NCBI GenBank assembly: GCA_963701015.1
Contig: OY969556.1
Span: 3,906,001-3,970,000, forward strand
Length of the DNA: 64,000 nt
Origin: MFD09286-c1 sp963701015
GTDB taxonomy: Bacteria > Bacteroidota > Bacteroidia > Bacteroidales > DTGW01
Reading direction: 5' to 3'
The notes below the pieces were generated by a model. The model ran no database searches. It was not told the DNA's origin and was given only the letters and a program-made list of their open reading frames with translations. The stretch's first letter is position 1. Every line of letters starts with the position of its first letter. A program made the position numbers and the translations under genes. Shown here piece after piece: positions 17,400 through 26,225 of this stretch.

Positions 17400-18929
17400 T
17401 TAAGGCTCAATTAACTTTACCGATGCTTCATTTGCATTTGTCTTTATCGGAACGTCCCTTTGTGGGATTTCCATATTCAATATTTTTTCAACGGCTGCTT
17501 TCGATCTGTTTAATATCGGTTGAGGTTTCAAACCAATCCAAACAATCATAACAATTAAAGCGCCAAGGCTGACTTTTTCAATCCATGAAAAATCTGACAT
17601 TGCGTATTCCTGGTTTTTATTCCCTACGAAAATCTTTTGGATTATCCGTAAGGAATATGCTGCAGCTGCAACTAAACCCAATGATGCCAATACTGTTATT
17701 ACAATACTAACTTTAAATGTTCCGGTAAGAATTAAAAATTCAGCTATAAAATTTCCTGTACCAGGTAATCCTAATGAAGCCATGGCAATAAATGTCCCAA
17801 TGCCAGATAAAACAGGAACTTTTTCCCAAATTCCACCTAGTTGGTTAATGTTACAGGTGCCGGTCCGCTTGAGAAGTGATGCGGCAATAATAACCAAAGC
17901 ACTTGTACTTACTGCACTTGCTATCATTTGAATAACAACTCCTTGCCAACCAATGCTATTAAAAGCATAAATTCCTAACAGGATAAATCCCATGTGGCTT
18001 ATTCCACTATATGCTGCAATTTCCCTCAAATCTTCTTTGGCATATGCCATAAAGGCGCCATAAAGTATAGTAATTATACCAATTACCATTGCAGTACTGG
18101 CAAAATATTTTGAGGATTCATAAAACAACGGAACTGCAAACCTGATAATTCCATATGCGGCTGTCTTAATCATTAAACCCGTGACCACCGCAGTTATTGG
18201 GGCATCGGTAAATGATGCCGGTAACCATCCGTGAAATGGAACAACCGGAAGCTTTACCAGAAAAGCTACCAAAAAGCCAAGCATTAATAATGATGCTGTT
18301 TTTATTGGCAACGAAATATTCATTAAATCAGCGTAATCGAATGAATAAATTCCGGTTTCTTTATAATGAATAAAATATAGCGATAGTATGGAAATTAATA
18401 ATATTAATCCGCTAAACTGCGTATAAATGAAAAACTTGAGTGAGGTTTTCTGGCTTTTTGATCTTCCAAACATTACCATTAAAAGGTAGAGTGGGAGCAA
18501 CATCATTTCCCAAAAAAAGAAGAATAGAAATAAATCAACCGAAAGGAATATTCCTATAACGCCTGAAATCATTAATAAGGTATTGAAATAATAGAAACCT
18601 TCATTTTCGGTTTTTGGTGATGCCAAAACGGAAATAAAACCCATAATTATGGTCAGTAAAATCATTAAATAACTCAAGCCATCAATTGCAAAATGGATAG
18701 AAATACCCATTGCTGGTATCCAATTCATTTTAAATTCGAGCATCCATCCTGCATTATTCTTGAATAGGGTAGGGAAGGAGCTTAAATTCCACGAACCTAA
18801 AATGATGATTGCTTCAATTGCCAACACGGCAAGTGCGATAATTTTCGGAAGAGCTTTGTTTATTTTCGCTGCAATTGGTGTTACAATTGCCCCGGCTAAT
18901 AAAATCAATATGAGTAGCGCTAATATCAT
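17400..18929 (-). CDS. nuoM: NADH-quinone oxidoreductase subunit M
   Basis: Second antiporter-like, proton-translocating subunit of complex I (509 residues). Diagnostic features are the essential Glu in FFFFWEMMLLPLYLLM, Lys in FLVKLPVVPFHGWLPASF, and the following TDAPITAVVTGLMIKTAAYG. The start ATG overlaps the nuoL stop as ATGA (18926-18929), implying translational coupling. That makes the frameshift in nuoL potentially damaging for nuoM expression too. The C-terminus carries a short hydrophilic tail (IPQRDVPIKTNANEASVKL). Confidence 0.97.
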   Translation of the reverse strand: MILALLILILLAGAIVTPIAAKINKALPKIIALAVLAIEAIIILGSWNLSSFPTLFKNNAGWMLEFKMNWIPAMGISIHFAIDGLSYLMILLTIIMGFISVLASPKTENEGFYYFNTLLMISGVIGIFLSVDLFLFFFFWEMMLLPLYLLMVMFGRSKSQKTSLKFFIYTQFSGLILLISILSLYFIHYKETGIYSFDYADLMNISLPIKTASLLMLGFLVAFLVKLPVVPFHGWLPASFTDAPITAVVTGLMIKTAAYGIIRFAVPLFYESSKYFASTAMVIGIITILYGAFMAYAKEDLREIAAYSGISHMGFILLGIYAFNSIGWQGVVIQMIASAVSTSALVIIAASLLKRTGTCNINQLGGIWEKVPVLSGIGTFIAMASLGLPGTGNFIAEFLILTGTFKVSIVITVLASLGLVAAAAYSLRIIQKIFVGNKNQEYAMSDFSWIEKVSLGALIVMIVWIGLKPQPILNRSKAAVEKILNMEIPQRDVPIKTNANEASVKLIEP

Positions 18930-20798
18930 AAGAATAGCATTAATGTCAATATTAAAATAAGTCCTGTTACAATTCCGGTAATATACCAGCTTATTCTGCC
19001 ATTTTGAATTGAAGCAACAGTATTTCCGGCACGTTTAACTATATTTCCGATACTATCAAAAACTTCGTCAATGGCGTCGGTTTTATTTGCATTGGCAATC
19101 CAAACAAAAGGTTGCACAAATACCTTATCATACAATTTATCAAACTGCCAGCCTGCAAGGAAAAATTTTTGAACTGGGGAAGTTTTATATTCCACAACCG
19201 TCTTTTTTAAATACATTGCATAGGCAATATAAACGCCCAATAAAGAAATAAATACTGAAAGCAACTGAAAAATAAGTTCTTTTGATTCAGCTACTTTTAC
19301 TATTACCGGTGGTAGGGTTCTGTTTACCAAATCGGAAAATAAAGTAAAATGGCCAAAATTTTCAGGCAATTGAATAAATCCTGCAACTGTGGTAAGTATC
19401 GCCAATATAACCAGTGGAACAGTCATCAGTTTGCCGGGATGGTAATGAACATGAGTTTTTTCTTCCCCAAAAAATGTAATAAACACCATTCTGAAAGTAT
19501 AAATTGAAGTAAGAAAAGCACCAGTAAATCCGGCTGTCCAAAGCCATGGGCTTCCATTATTGGCCGACCAGGCGAACCATAAAATAGAATCTTTACTGTA
19601 AAATCCGGCAGTTACCAAAGGCAAGGCTGATAATGATGCTGAACCAATAAGAAATGTCCAGAAAACAACCGGTAATTTTTTTCGAAGCCCACCCATTTTA
19701 AACATATCCTGTTCGTGGTGCAAAGCTAATATCACTGCGCCGGCAGCAAGGAAAAGTAATGCTTTGAAAAAGGCATGTACCATGAAATGAAATATTCCGG
19801 CAGACCATGCTCCAACTCCCAAAGCTAGGAACATATAGCCAATCTGGCTAATGGTTGAATATGCCAAAACCCTTTTTAAATCGTATTGGAATAAAGCGCT
19901 AATCCCGGCAAGGAGCAATGTTATAGAACCAATTACAGCAACTATTGTCATTGCAAGCGGTGATAATGCGAACAATACATGGGTGCGAGCTATTAAATAT
20001 ACTCCGGCAGTAACCATTGTTGCAGCATGTATTAATGCACTCACAGGTGATGAGACCTGCCATTGCATCAGGCAACCAAACTTGCAAAGGCAATTGCGCC
20101 GATTTGCCAACAGCCCCTCCAAGTAATAGCAGCGCTATTGTTAATGCCAATGTTGAGCCGGCAATAATTACAGATGGAGCAGAATTTAATATGTCCTGAA
20201 TATTTAATGTTCCGAATTTTACTATAATAAGAAACAAGCCAATAAGCATTGCCGTATCACCAACTCGGGTAACAATAAAAGCTTTCCGGGCTGCATAATT
20301 ATTGGCGGGGTCTTTATAAAAGAAACCAATAAGCAAATATGAACACAAACCTACACCTTCCCAACCCAGATACATCAGTAATAAATTATCGGCCAAAACC
20401 AGTGTGAGCATTGACCCGACAAATAGATTCATATAGGCAAAAAATCGGGCATAGCCTTCTTCATTCTTCATATATTCAGCTGAATAAATATGAATAAGGA
20501 AGCCAACAAAAGTGATTACAAAAATAAAAACAAGAGAAAGGCTATCGAGGTGAAATGAAATTTCAGGGGAAAGGGTTCCAACCTGAAACCAGGTATATAA
20601 TTCCTGTGTAAAAATTTGCTTATCTGATGGAAGTTGTAAAAATTGGAAGCCTATGATAAATACCAGTAATGCTGAAATTCCAACTGTTCCTGAACCGATA
20701 ATGGCTTGAACATTTTTTGGTAAATATTTTCCAAATATGGCAAGGATTAAAAATCCAATAAAAGGCAAAACCGGTACTATCCAAAGTAAGTGAAGCAT
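18926..20798 (-). pseudogene. nuoL: NADH-quinone oxidoreductase subunit L, interrupted by a +1 frameshift
   Basis: Largest antiporter-like subunit of complex I, with the long lateral helix at its C-terminus. The 5' frame (20798 to about 20055) gives a normal N-terminus with MYLGWEGVGLCSYLLIGF and GKSAQLPLQVWLPDAMAG. The 3' frame resumes with SPVSALIHAATMVTAGVYLI and runs to 18926 with VHAFFKALLFLAAGAVI. At the junction the minus strand reads GGTCTCATCACCT. Removing one T (near 20053) gives GGT CCA TCA CCT, restoring AMAGPSPVSALIHAA, very close to the universal AMAGPTPVSALIHAA. Restored length is about 623 residues, normal for NuoL. Everything else in the operon is intact, so a sequencing error or a recent mutation is likely. 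Confidence 0.93.
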
Positions 20799-20819
20799 AA
20801 ATTCAATTTATTAGTATTG

Positions 20820-20892
20820 GCCTCACACCAGCCCTCTCCAAAGGAGTGGGAGTTCCCCTTTTCTTTTGGAGAAGGGGTTAGGGGATGAGGCT
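20820..20892. repeat. Imperfect palindrome in the nuoK-nuoL spacer
   Basis: An inverted repeat whose arms begin GCCTCACACCAGCCCTCTCC and, read from the other strand, GCCTCATCCCCTAACCCCTT. Both arms continue into CTCCAAA-type sequence around a short centre. It is GC-rich compared with its surroundings and resembles the CCCCTAACCCCTCCAAAGG family found in other nuo spacers of this window. It could act as a transcript stabiliser between nuoK and nuoL. Confidence 0.7.
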
Positions 20893-20898
20893 TCTTTT

Positions 20899-21201
20899 TT
20901 ATTTCAATGTATCTAAATTCTTTGTATCCAAACTTTTAAAATGCTTATACATTAGTATTATCAATGCTAGAGCTACTGAAACTTCAGCAGCGGCAACAGC
21001 CAGAATGGTAATAAACATAACTTGTCCGTCGGGTTGAGCCCACCTCGATCCGGCTGCTATAAACGCCAATCCGGCACTATTCATCATTATTTCAAGGCTC
21101 ATTAGAACGTACAAAATATTCCTTCGCACCAAAAGACCTACAATTCCAATTGTGAAGAGTATTCCTGCTAATAAAAGTTGCATTTCAAATGATATATTCA
21201 T
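20899..21201 (-). CDS. nuoK: NADH-quinone oxidoreductase subunit K
   Basis: Small three-helix membrane subunit of complex I (100 residues, normal length) linking the quinone chamber to the proton pumps. Two conserved buried glutamates are visible in SLEIMMNSAGLAFIAAGS and AAAEVSVALALIILMYKH. It lies between nuoJ and nuoL, with repeat-bearing spacers on both sides (about 146 and 100 bases). Confidence 0.96.
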   Translation of the reverse strand: MNISFEMQLLLAGILFTIGIVGLLVRRNILYVLMSLEIMMNSAGLAFIAAGSRWAQPDGQVMFITILAVAAAEVSVALALIILMYKHFKSLDTKNLDTLK

Positions 21202-21217
21202 ATTAAAAAAAATAAGA

Positions 21218-21245
21218 AGCCCCCTAAATCACCCAAAGGGGAACT
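21218..21245. repeat. Short CCCCTAAA...AGGGG palindromic element, nuoJ-nuoK spacer
   Basis: The sequence AGCCCCCTAAATCACCCAAAG followed by GGGAACT is a compact version of the CCCCTAA-CTCC-AAAGGGG elements elsewhere in the operon, with CCCC and GGGG arms flanking an AAATCACCCAA centre. It belongs by eye to the same dispersed family; function unknown. Confidence 0.5.
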
Positions 21246-21347
21246 TTAAGAAAAACTCCGATGAAAATTAAATTATTCATTCAATATTTTTAATAAACTC
21301 AAATTTTTAAAATCATCATCACATTAGCATATTGAAAAATTGGCACA

Positions 21348-21860
21348 TTATTTAAGATACCTGTGCAAATTTCTTTTAGGTGTCCGGCCTAAATGGTAGG
21401 CGCCAACAATGCCTGCCATTAAAAGCATCCCTAATAATTCAACTCCAAGTAAATAACTTGTATAAACCGAGATGGCTACCTGTTTTATCCCAATTACTTC
21501 GATAGGTTGTTGTAATGGATTCTTCACAACAAATGCGTAAACAAATTCTGAAATTAGCACTAAACTCAGTAATACAGGAAGTATCCAAACAATTGCTTTT
21601 GTTCTTGATTTTTCGTCTTCAGGACTTTTATGTAAATTAAGCATCATGATTACAAAGATGAACAATATCATTATTGCTCCGGCATAAACAATTATTTCGA
21701 GTGCGGCAGCATAAGGAGCGCCTGATGTATAAAATACAACAGCTATTGACAACAATGACAAAATCAAATATAGAAGTGAATGCACTGCATTCCTGCCTGT
21801 AACAACCATAATTGTTGCAAAAATTGCTATCGCTCCTGCTACTAAAAATAATGAATTCAT
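21348..21860 (-). CDS. nuoJ: NADH-quinone oxidoreductase subunit J
   Basis: Membrane subunit of complex I with about five helices (170 residues). The conserved helix-3 region EIIVYAGAIMILFIFVIMML, which carries the pi-bulge in known structures, is clear. It is preceded by NAVHSLLYLILSLLSIAVVF. The C-terminus is short and basic (AYHLGRTPKRNLHRYLK). It lies 47 bases after nuoI. Confidence 0.96.
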   Translation of the reverse strand: MNSLFLVAGAIAIFATIMVVTGRNAVHSLLYLILSLLSIAVVFYTSGAPYAAALEIIVYAGAIMILFIFVIMMLNLHKSPEDEKSRTKAIVWILPVLLSLVLISEFVYAFVVKNPLQQPIEVIGIKQVAISVYTSYLLGVELLGMLLMAGIVGAYHLGRTPKRNLHRYLK

Positions 21861-21907
21861 TCTATATTAAATATAATCTATCTATCTTCTAACATTTAAT
21901 AACTTGC

Positions 21908-22423
21908 TTATGCAAGTAAATCTCTTACATCTGTGGGAGGTTCTTCCTGAACTCCTTCACCTTTCTTTTTTCCACCAATTTCAATTCCTGCCTGACTATA
22001 AAAATTATAATCGTGATATTTTCCTGGCTCACTTATTAACAGATTTTCCTTTTCATAAACCAGATTTTGCCTTTTATATTCAGCCATTTCAAAATCGGGC
22101 GTAAGCTGAATTGCATTGGTGGGACAAGCTTCTTCACAATATCCGCAAAATATACAACGTGAGAAATTGATTCGAAAAAATTCAGGATACCTTCTGCCGG
22201 TTTCATCCTCAGTGGCTTGCAATGATATACAGTCCGTTGGGCAAGCAGCAGCACAGAGGTTACAAGCTACACAACGTTCTTTCCCATCAGGATCGCGTGT
22301 GAGTATTATTCTTGCCCTGTAACGCGCAGGTAAGAATGGTAGCTTTTCAGGGTAGCCTTTGGTTTCCCTTTTACGGAAAGCGTGTGTGAATGTAATTCCT
22401 ATACTTCGTAATATGCTTAACAT
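21908..22423 (-). CDS. nuoI: NADH-quinone oxidoreductase subunit I
   Basis: Peripheral-arm ferredoxin subunit carrying clusters N6a and N6b. The 171 residues hold two 4Fe-4S motifs, CVACNLCAAACPTDC (about residues 51-65) and CIFCGYCEEACPTNAI (about 91-106). The C-terminal 40 residues are charged and end with KKKGEGVQEEPPTDV. It is separated from nuoH by an unusual 376-base spacer holding a GC-richer repeat. Confidence 0.97.
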   Translation of the reverse strand: MLSILRSIGITFTHAFRKRETKGYPEKLPFLPARYRARIILTRDPDGKERCVACNLCAAACPTDCISLQATEDETGRRYPEFFRINFSRCIFCGYCEEACPTNAIQLTPDFEMAEYKRQNLVYEKENLLISEPGKYHDYNFYSQAGIEIGGKKKGEGVQEEPPTDVRDLLA

Positions 22424-22799
22424 CTTATTTTATTAATTTGTACTTCATATAAAGCAAAACTGTTAATTTATATGATTTTATAATAATTGTTCATTTATTC
22501 CCTTTGGTCATGAGAAAAGTTCTTTTTTGCCAAAAAAGAAACGAACCAAAGAAAAAGGCTTAACGGCATAAACTCGCTCCGTTTTCGACTTCGCTCAAAC
22601 AGCACGCCATCGAAATGGAGTTTTTTAATCCCGCAAAGCGGGAAAGAGCGGTGGCCTGAAAATCTGTTGAGCCAGCGTTGGGATCGTGCGCTGGGATTCA
22701 GATTTTCTTGACTTTTTTGGTACTTTTTGTGTCAAGACAAAAAGTACATAAATCAAAGAACTTTAAAGTATATTCCAATTTCATGGAAAAATACTTATA
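22424..22799. other. 376-base non-coding spacer between nuoH and nuoI holding a repeat element
   Basis: No coding region is credible here. The interval about 22500-22750 is richer in GC than its surroundings and built of hairpins. These are a near-palindrome around GTTCTTTTTTGCCAAAAAAG (about 22518-22545), CCCGC-AAA-GCGGG (22631-22643) and a perfect 11-base inverted repeat GTACTTTTTGT/ACAAAAAGTAC with a 6-base loop (22720-22747). The plan, with CTTTGGT-rich and AAAAAGTA ends around a GC-rich core, looks like a non-autonomous repeat. Any transcript from nuoH to nuoI must cross it. Confidence 0.6.
22505..22750. repeat. Hairpin-rich interspersed repeat (candidate)
   Basis: This is the body of the nuoH-nuoI spacer element. 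Left part: CTTTGGTCATGAGAAAAGTT then CTTTTTTGCCAAAAAAG. Core: CGCTCCGTTTTCGACTTCGC and the CCCGC/GCGGG hairpin. Right end: the 22720-22747 inverted repeat. I judge it to be a dispersed repeat from its structure and composition; copy number elsewhere cannot be seen here. Confidence 0.5.
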
Positions 22800-23741
22800 T
22801 CATTTTGCTAATAAAACCGCTGCTGTTATCAATATATTTAATAAAGTAAGTGGCAGTAATATCTTCCATCCTACTTCCATAAACTGGTCATAACGCGGGC
22901 GAGGCAATGAGGCTCTGAGCAAAATAATGAATGCAATAAAACAAAATGTCTTAAACAAAAACCAGAAAACCGGTGGCAAAAATGCTGGGCCTAACCACCC
23001 TCCAAAGAATAAAGTTACAATAATTGCTGAAACTAATGTTATACCAAGATATTCACCAACGAAAAACATTCCGAATTTTATTCCTGAATATTCAGAGTGA
23101 AAACCTGCTATCAATTCACCTTCGGCTTCAGGCATATCAAATGGGGCACGGTGTGATTCAGCAACCGCAGCAATAAGAAAAATACAGAATCCTAGAAACT
23201 GAGGAATAACAAACCACATATGCCTTTGAGCTTCAACAATACCTTTCAAACTAAATGTACCGGAAATCATCACTACACCAAGTAATGATAGTCCCATAAA
23301 AACTTCGTAGGATATCATTTGGGCAGCGCCGCGCATTCCACCAATTAAGGTATATTTATTGTTCGAGGCCCATCCTGCCAAAGCGATACTGTATGCGCCA
23401 AGTGATGAATTTCCTAAGAAAAACAAAAGAGCTATATTGGAATCGGCAACCAAAAAACCTGGTGCAAATGGTACTAATGCAAAACTGAAAAGAATAGTTG
23501 TCATAATAATAGCAGGTGCCAAAATAAATACTGGCTTATCAGCAAATGGAGGAATCCAGTCTTCTTTCAAAAATATTTTAATCATATCTGCCGGAACTTG
23601 CAAAATACCATGCCATCCAGTACGGTTTGGCCCATGCCTGTCCTGCCAAAGCGCTAATAACCTGCGTTCAACAAAAATATTTGCTGCAGCAATGGTAATT
23701 ACCATCAATAATACTCCGCCTATGATAAAACCTATGGCCAT
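22800..23741 (-). CDS. nuoH: NADH-quinone oxidoreductase subunit H
   Basis: Complex I membrane subunit that forms the quinone-binding chamber with NuoB and NuoD (313 residues, eight or so helices). Hallmarks are ERRLLALWQDRHGPNRTGW, GILQVPADMIKIFLKEDWIP, AESHRAPFDMPEAEGELIAG and the C-terminal RASLPRPRYDQFMEVGWK. Slightly short at the C-terminus compared with E. coli but complete. It starts 12 bases after nuoG. Confidence 0.97.
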   Translation of the reverse strand: MAIGFIIGGVLLMVITIAAANIFVERRLLALWQDRHGPNRTGWHGILQVPADMIKIFLKEDWIPPFADKPVFILAPAIIMTTILFSFALVPFAPGFLVADSNIALLFFLGNSSLGAYSIALAGWASNNKYTLIGGMRGAAQMISYEVFMGLSLLGVVMISGTFSLKGIVEAQRHMWFVIPQFLGFCIFLIAAVAESHRAPFDMPEAEGELIAGFHSEYSGIKFGMFFVGEYLGITLVSAIIVTLFFGGWLGPAFLPPVFWFLFKTFCFIAFIILLRASLPRPRYDQFMEVGWKILLPLTLLNILITAAVLLAK

Positions 23742-23753
23742 AATTCAAATTTT

Positions 23754-26093
23754 CTAATTACTTAAAAATCCTAATTCCTGGCCCTTTCCCTTTAATGCGC
23801 TGTTCAATTCTTTTAAATACTTATTGCTCGATTGTACTGAGTTCCAACCCGGCGACCAGTAATACGATGTTAATTCTGCAGGGGGCATTTCATGACTGCC
23901 TTCCATTGAATATGCTAAGGCAGAATTTTCATCCTGATTAGGCTTTGGTTCACTTACATTTACATTGGCCAAAATAGATGTCCGTCCACTGAACCGAGGT
24001 GTTTGTCTTGGAATTTTCATGCCGTTTTCACGGAAAGAAGCCGATGGCGCTACTTCAATAATGGCATTAAGTAATGGATATTCAGCTGCAATTGTTTTAA
24101 CAATGGCATCAAAGTTTGATGTTTGTTTATTATTCAATTTTGAAGCAATTTCATTGAGCCATTTCCAGCTTTGCAGTATATTTTCTTTTGAAGGAAGTGC
24201 ACTAAAATAGCGTTGCATACGTCCTTCATTGTTTATCATGGTACCTTCCGATTCGGCAAATGTTCCGGAAGCCAAAACCAAATTAGCATTTGCAGTTAAT
24301 TCAGATTGGTTGTGATGTAGAACAATTGTATTTTTAATTTTTGAAAGTGCTGATTCTGCTTTGGATTTTTCAATTCTATTAAAAAATTCGTTTTCAAGCA
24401 CAATTAGGTTTTCTACTTCTCCTTTTTCAAGCGATTCAATAGCTTGATTGATATTTTTATCAGCAATTATACCCAACCCGAGACTATTGGCTTCAGGTAC
24501 TACACAATACAAGCCTGTTTTCCTTTCGGGTGAAGATAACAATTCTGCGATTCTAGCCGAAGCGTCAATAATTTCGTTATTATTTAATTGTGTTCCGGTA
24601 ATTATTATTACCGATTTGCAATCTTTGGTATATTCGATAATCTGACTTGCAAATTCCTTTTCTTCTGCTGAAATGTTGCTTAAAGGCTTGTTTTCCAAAA
24701 GGGAAATAATTGCATTGGCAATTTTAGCAATACTTTCAGCATTATTATTGTAAGTTGAAGTTGCAATATCGTCAATTTTTGTAGCTTCCGGTGTGGCTAT
24801 GAATAATGGTCCTTTATTAGTCCCTAATGCCGATTTAACTGCTGCTGCATTCCAACCTGGGATATTTAGCTTTTTGGCAATATCCATTGGTTTGTTTTTA
24901 ACCGATTGGCGAACAGCTAAAGCAAGCCGTGGGGCAGTTTTTAAAATATCTTCACCTAAAATTATAACACCTTCAGTCTGTTCAATTTCTCTTAAATGCG
25001 GTACATGAACATTTCCGCTTTGATAAATTTTTAAAATATTTTTAATGGAAGAAAATTCTGAGGAATTTATTCCTGCATAGAAATTTTCCTTGCCCACCAG
25101 TTTTTGCAATTCAAAATTAGCTTCAATGGAAGCCAATGGTGAGCCTATGCCTATATTTTTTCCGGATGATAATAAAGCTACTGCTTTTTCAAGAGCTTCG
25201 TCTTTTGTCAGATTCGTTAAAGCTGAATTCTTTTCTTTTTTATAGAATGAAGATAAAATACGAGTTTCGTCATTAACGAATTCGTAACCAAAACGTCCGC
25301 GGTCGCATAGGAAATAACCATTTACTTCATTGTTATAGCGGTTTAAAGTACGGCGAATTTTACCGTATCGTTCGCCAATAATGGTGTTACAACCTACTGC
25401 ACAGTGTGTACAAATGCTTGGAGCATTGGTAAGATCCCATTTACGGGTATAATGCTTTTTTAATGTTTTATCAGTAAAAACACCGGTTGGACAGACTTCA
25501 ACCAAATTGCCACTAAATTCGCTTTCAAGTGCGCCATCTTCAAAACGACCAAAGTACAAATGATTATTTGTACCAAAAACGCCAAAATCAGTTCCACCGG
25601 CATAGTCCTTATAATAGCGCACGCATCGGTAGCACTGGATGCACCTGTTCATTTCGTGGTTGATATTCGGACCTAGATATTGATTTTTATAAGTACGTTT
25701 TTTGAATTCGTAACGACGATAATTATGGCCTGTCATTACAACCATATCCTGTAAATGACATTCACCGCCTTCGTCACAAATAGGACAATCGTGAGGATGG
25801 TTGGTCATTAAGCCTTCGATGATATTTGAACGAAATTCCTTTACCTCTTTATCCTCAACTGAAATAATCATACCATCAGCAACAGGCTCCATACAACTCA
25901 TAGTTATTCGTCCACGTGTATCACTTGCATCACGATAGCGCTTTACAGCACAGAGTCTGCATGAACCTACAGAACCCAATGCAGGATGAAAGCAAAAATA
26001 GGGAATGTCAATGCCTAATGATAGGCAGGTTTCCAAAAGATTGCCTTTGGGTTCTACCTGATATGCTTTGCCGTCTATGTTAATGGTCACCAT
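23754..26093 (-). CDS. nuoG: NADH-quinone oxidoreductase subunit G
   Basis: Largest peripheral-arm subunit (779 residues). The N-terminal [2Fe-2S] ferredoxin domain has CFHPALGSVGSCRLCAVK. The HPHDCPICDEGGECHLQDM segment binds N5, and CIQCYRCVRYYKDYAGG...VEVCPTG binds N4. A further CTHCAVGCNTIIGERYGKIR motif corresponds to the CxxCxxxC-type N7 region. The rest is a degenerate molybdopterin-oxidoreductase fold (about 250-700). The downstream spacer to nuoH is 12 bases; the upstream spacer to nuoF holds palindromic repeats. Confidence 0.97.
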   Translation of the reverse strand: MVTINIDGKAYQVEPKGNLLETCLSLGIDIPYFCFHPALGSVGSCRLCAVKRYRDASDTRGRITMSCMEPVADGMIISVEDKEVKEFRSNIIEGLMTNHPHDCPICDEGGECHLQDMVVMTGHNYRRYEFKKRTYKNQYLGPNINHEMNRCIQCYRCVRYYKDYAGGTDFGVFGTNNHLYFGRFEDGALESEFSGNLVEVCPTGVFTDKTLKKHYTRKWDLTNAPSICTHCAVGCNTIIGERYGKIRRTLNRYNNEVNGYFLCDRGRFGYEFVNDETRILSSFYKKEKNSALTNLTKDEALEKAVALLSSGKNIGIGSPLASIEANFELQKLVGKENFYAGINSSEFSSIKNILKIYQSGNVHVPHLREIEQTEGVIILGEDILKTAPRLALAVRQSVKNKPMDIAKKLNIPGWNAAAVKSALGTNKGPLFIATPEATKIDDIATSTYNNNAESIAKIANAIISLLENKPLSNISAEEKEFASQIIEYTKDCKSVIIITGTQLNNNEIIDASARIAELLSSPERKTGLYCVVPEANSLGLGIIADKNINQAIESLEKGEVENLIVLENEFFNRIEKSKAESALSKIKNTIVLHHNQSELTANANLVLASGTFAESEGTMINNEGRMQRYFSALPSKENILQSWKWLNEIASKLNNKQTSNFDAIVKTIAAEYPLLNAIIEVAPSASFRENGMKIPRQTPRFSGRTSILANVNVSEPKPNQDENSALAYSMEGSHEMPPAELTSYYWSPGWNSVQSSNKYLKELNSALKGKGQELGFLSN

Positions 26094-26096
26094 TTA

Positions 26097-26225
26097 TTAG
26101 CCTCCCCCCAACCCCCTCCAAAAGAGGGGAAGTTAGGGTCAATTAATGTTTATAAAAAAATACACATTCTTTTTTCAAATTTGCCATCTTTATTCCTCCC
26201 TATAGGGGAGGTTAGGAGGGGCATT
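26097..26225. repeat. Two CCTCC/GGAGG palindromic elements in the nuoF-nuoG spacer
   Basis: One element starts at 26099 with GCCTCCCCCCAACCCCCTCC and continues AAAAGAGGGGAAGTTAGGG. The second, about 26190-26225, reads CCTCCCTATAGGGGAGGTTA and then GGAGGGGC. They face each other as an overall inverted arrangement around an AT-rich centre, so the whole 128-base spacer can fold into one long imperfect stem. They share the dispersed CCCC-AACCCC-CTCC pattern with the other nuo spacers. Confidence 0.65.

Noticed and set aside
18926..20798. Programmed +1 frameshift in nuoL
   Set aside because: There is no slippery heptamer, stop-codon context or stimulatory hairpin at the junction, and deleting one base restores the universal sequence. 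A lesion or sequencing error is simpler.
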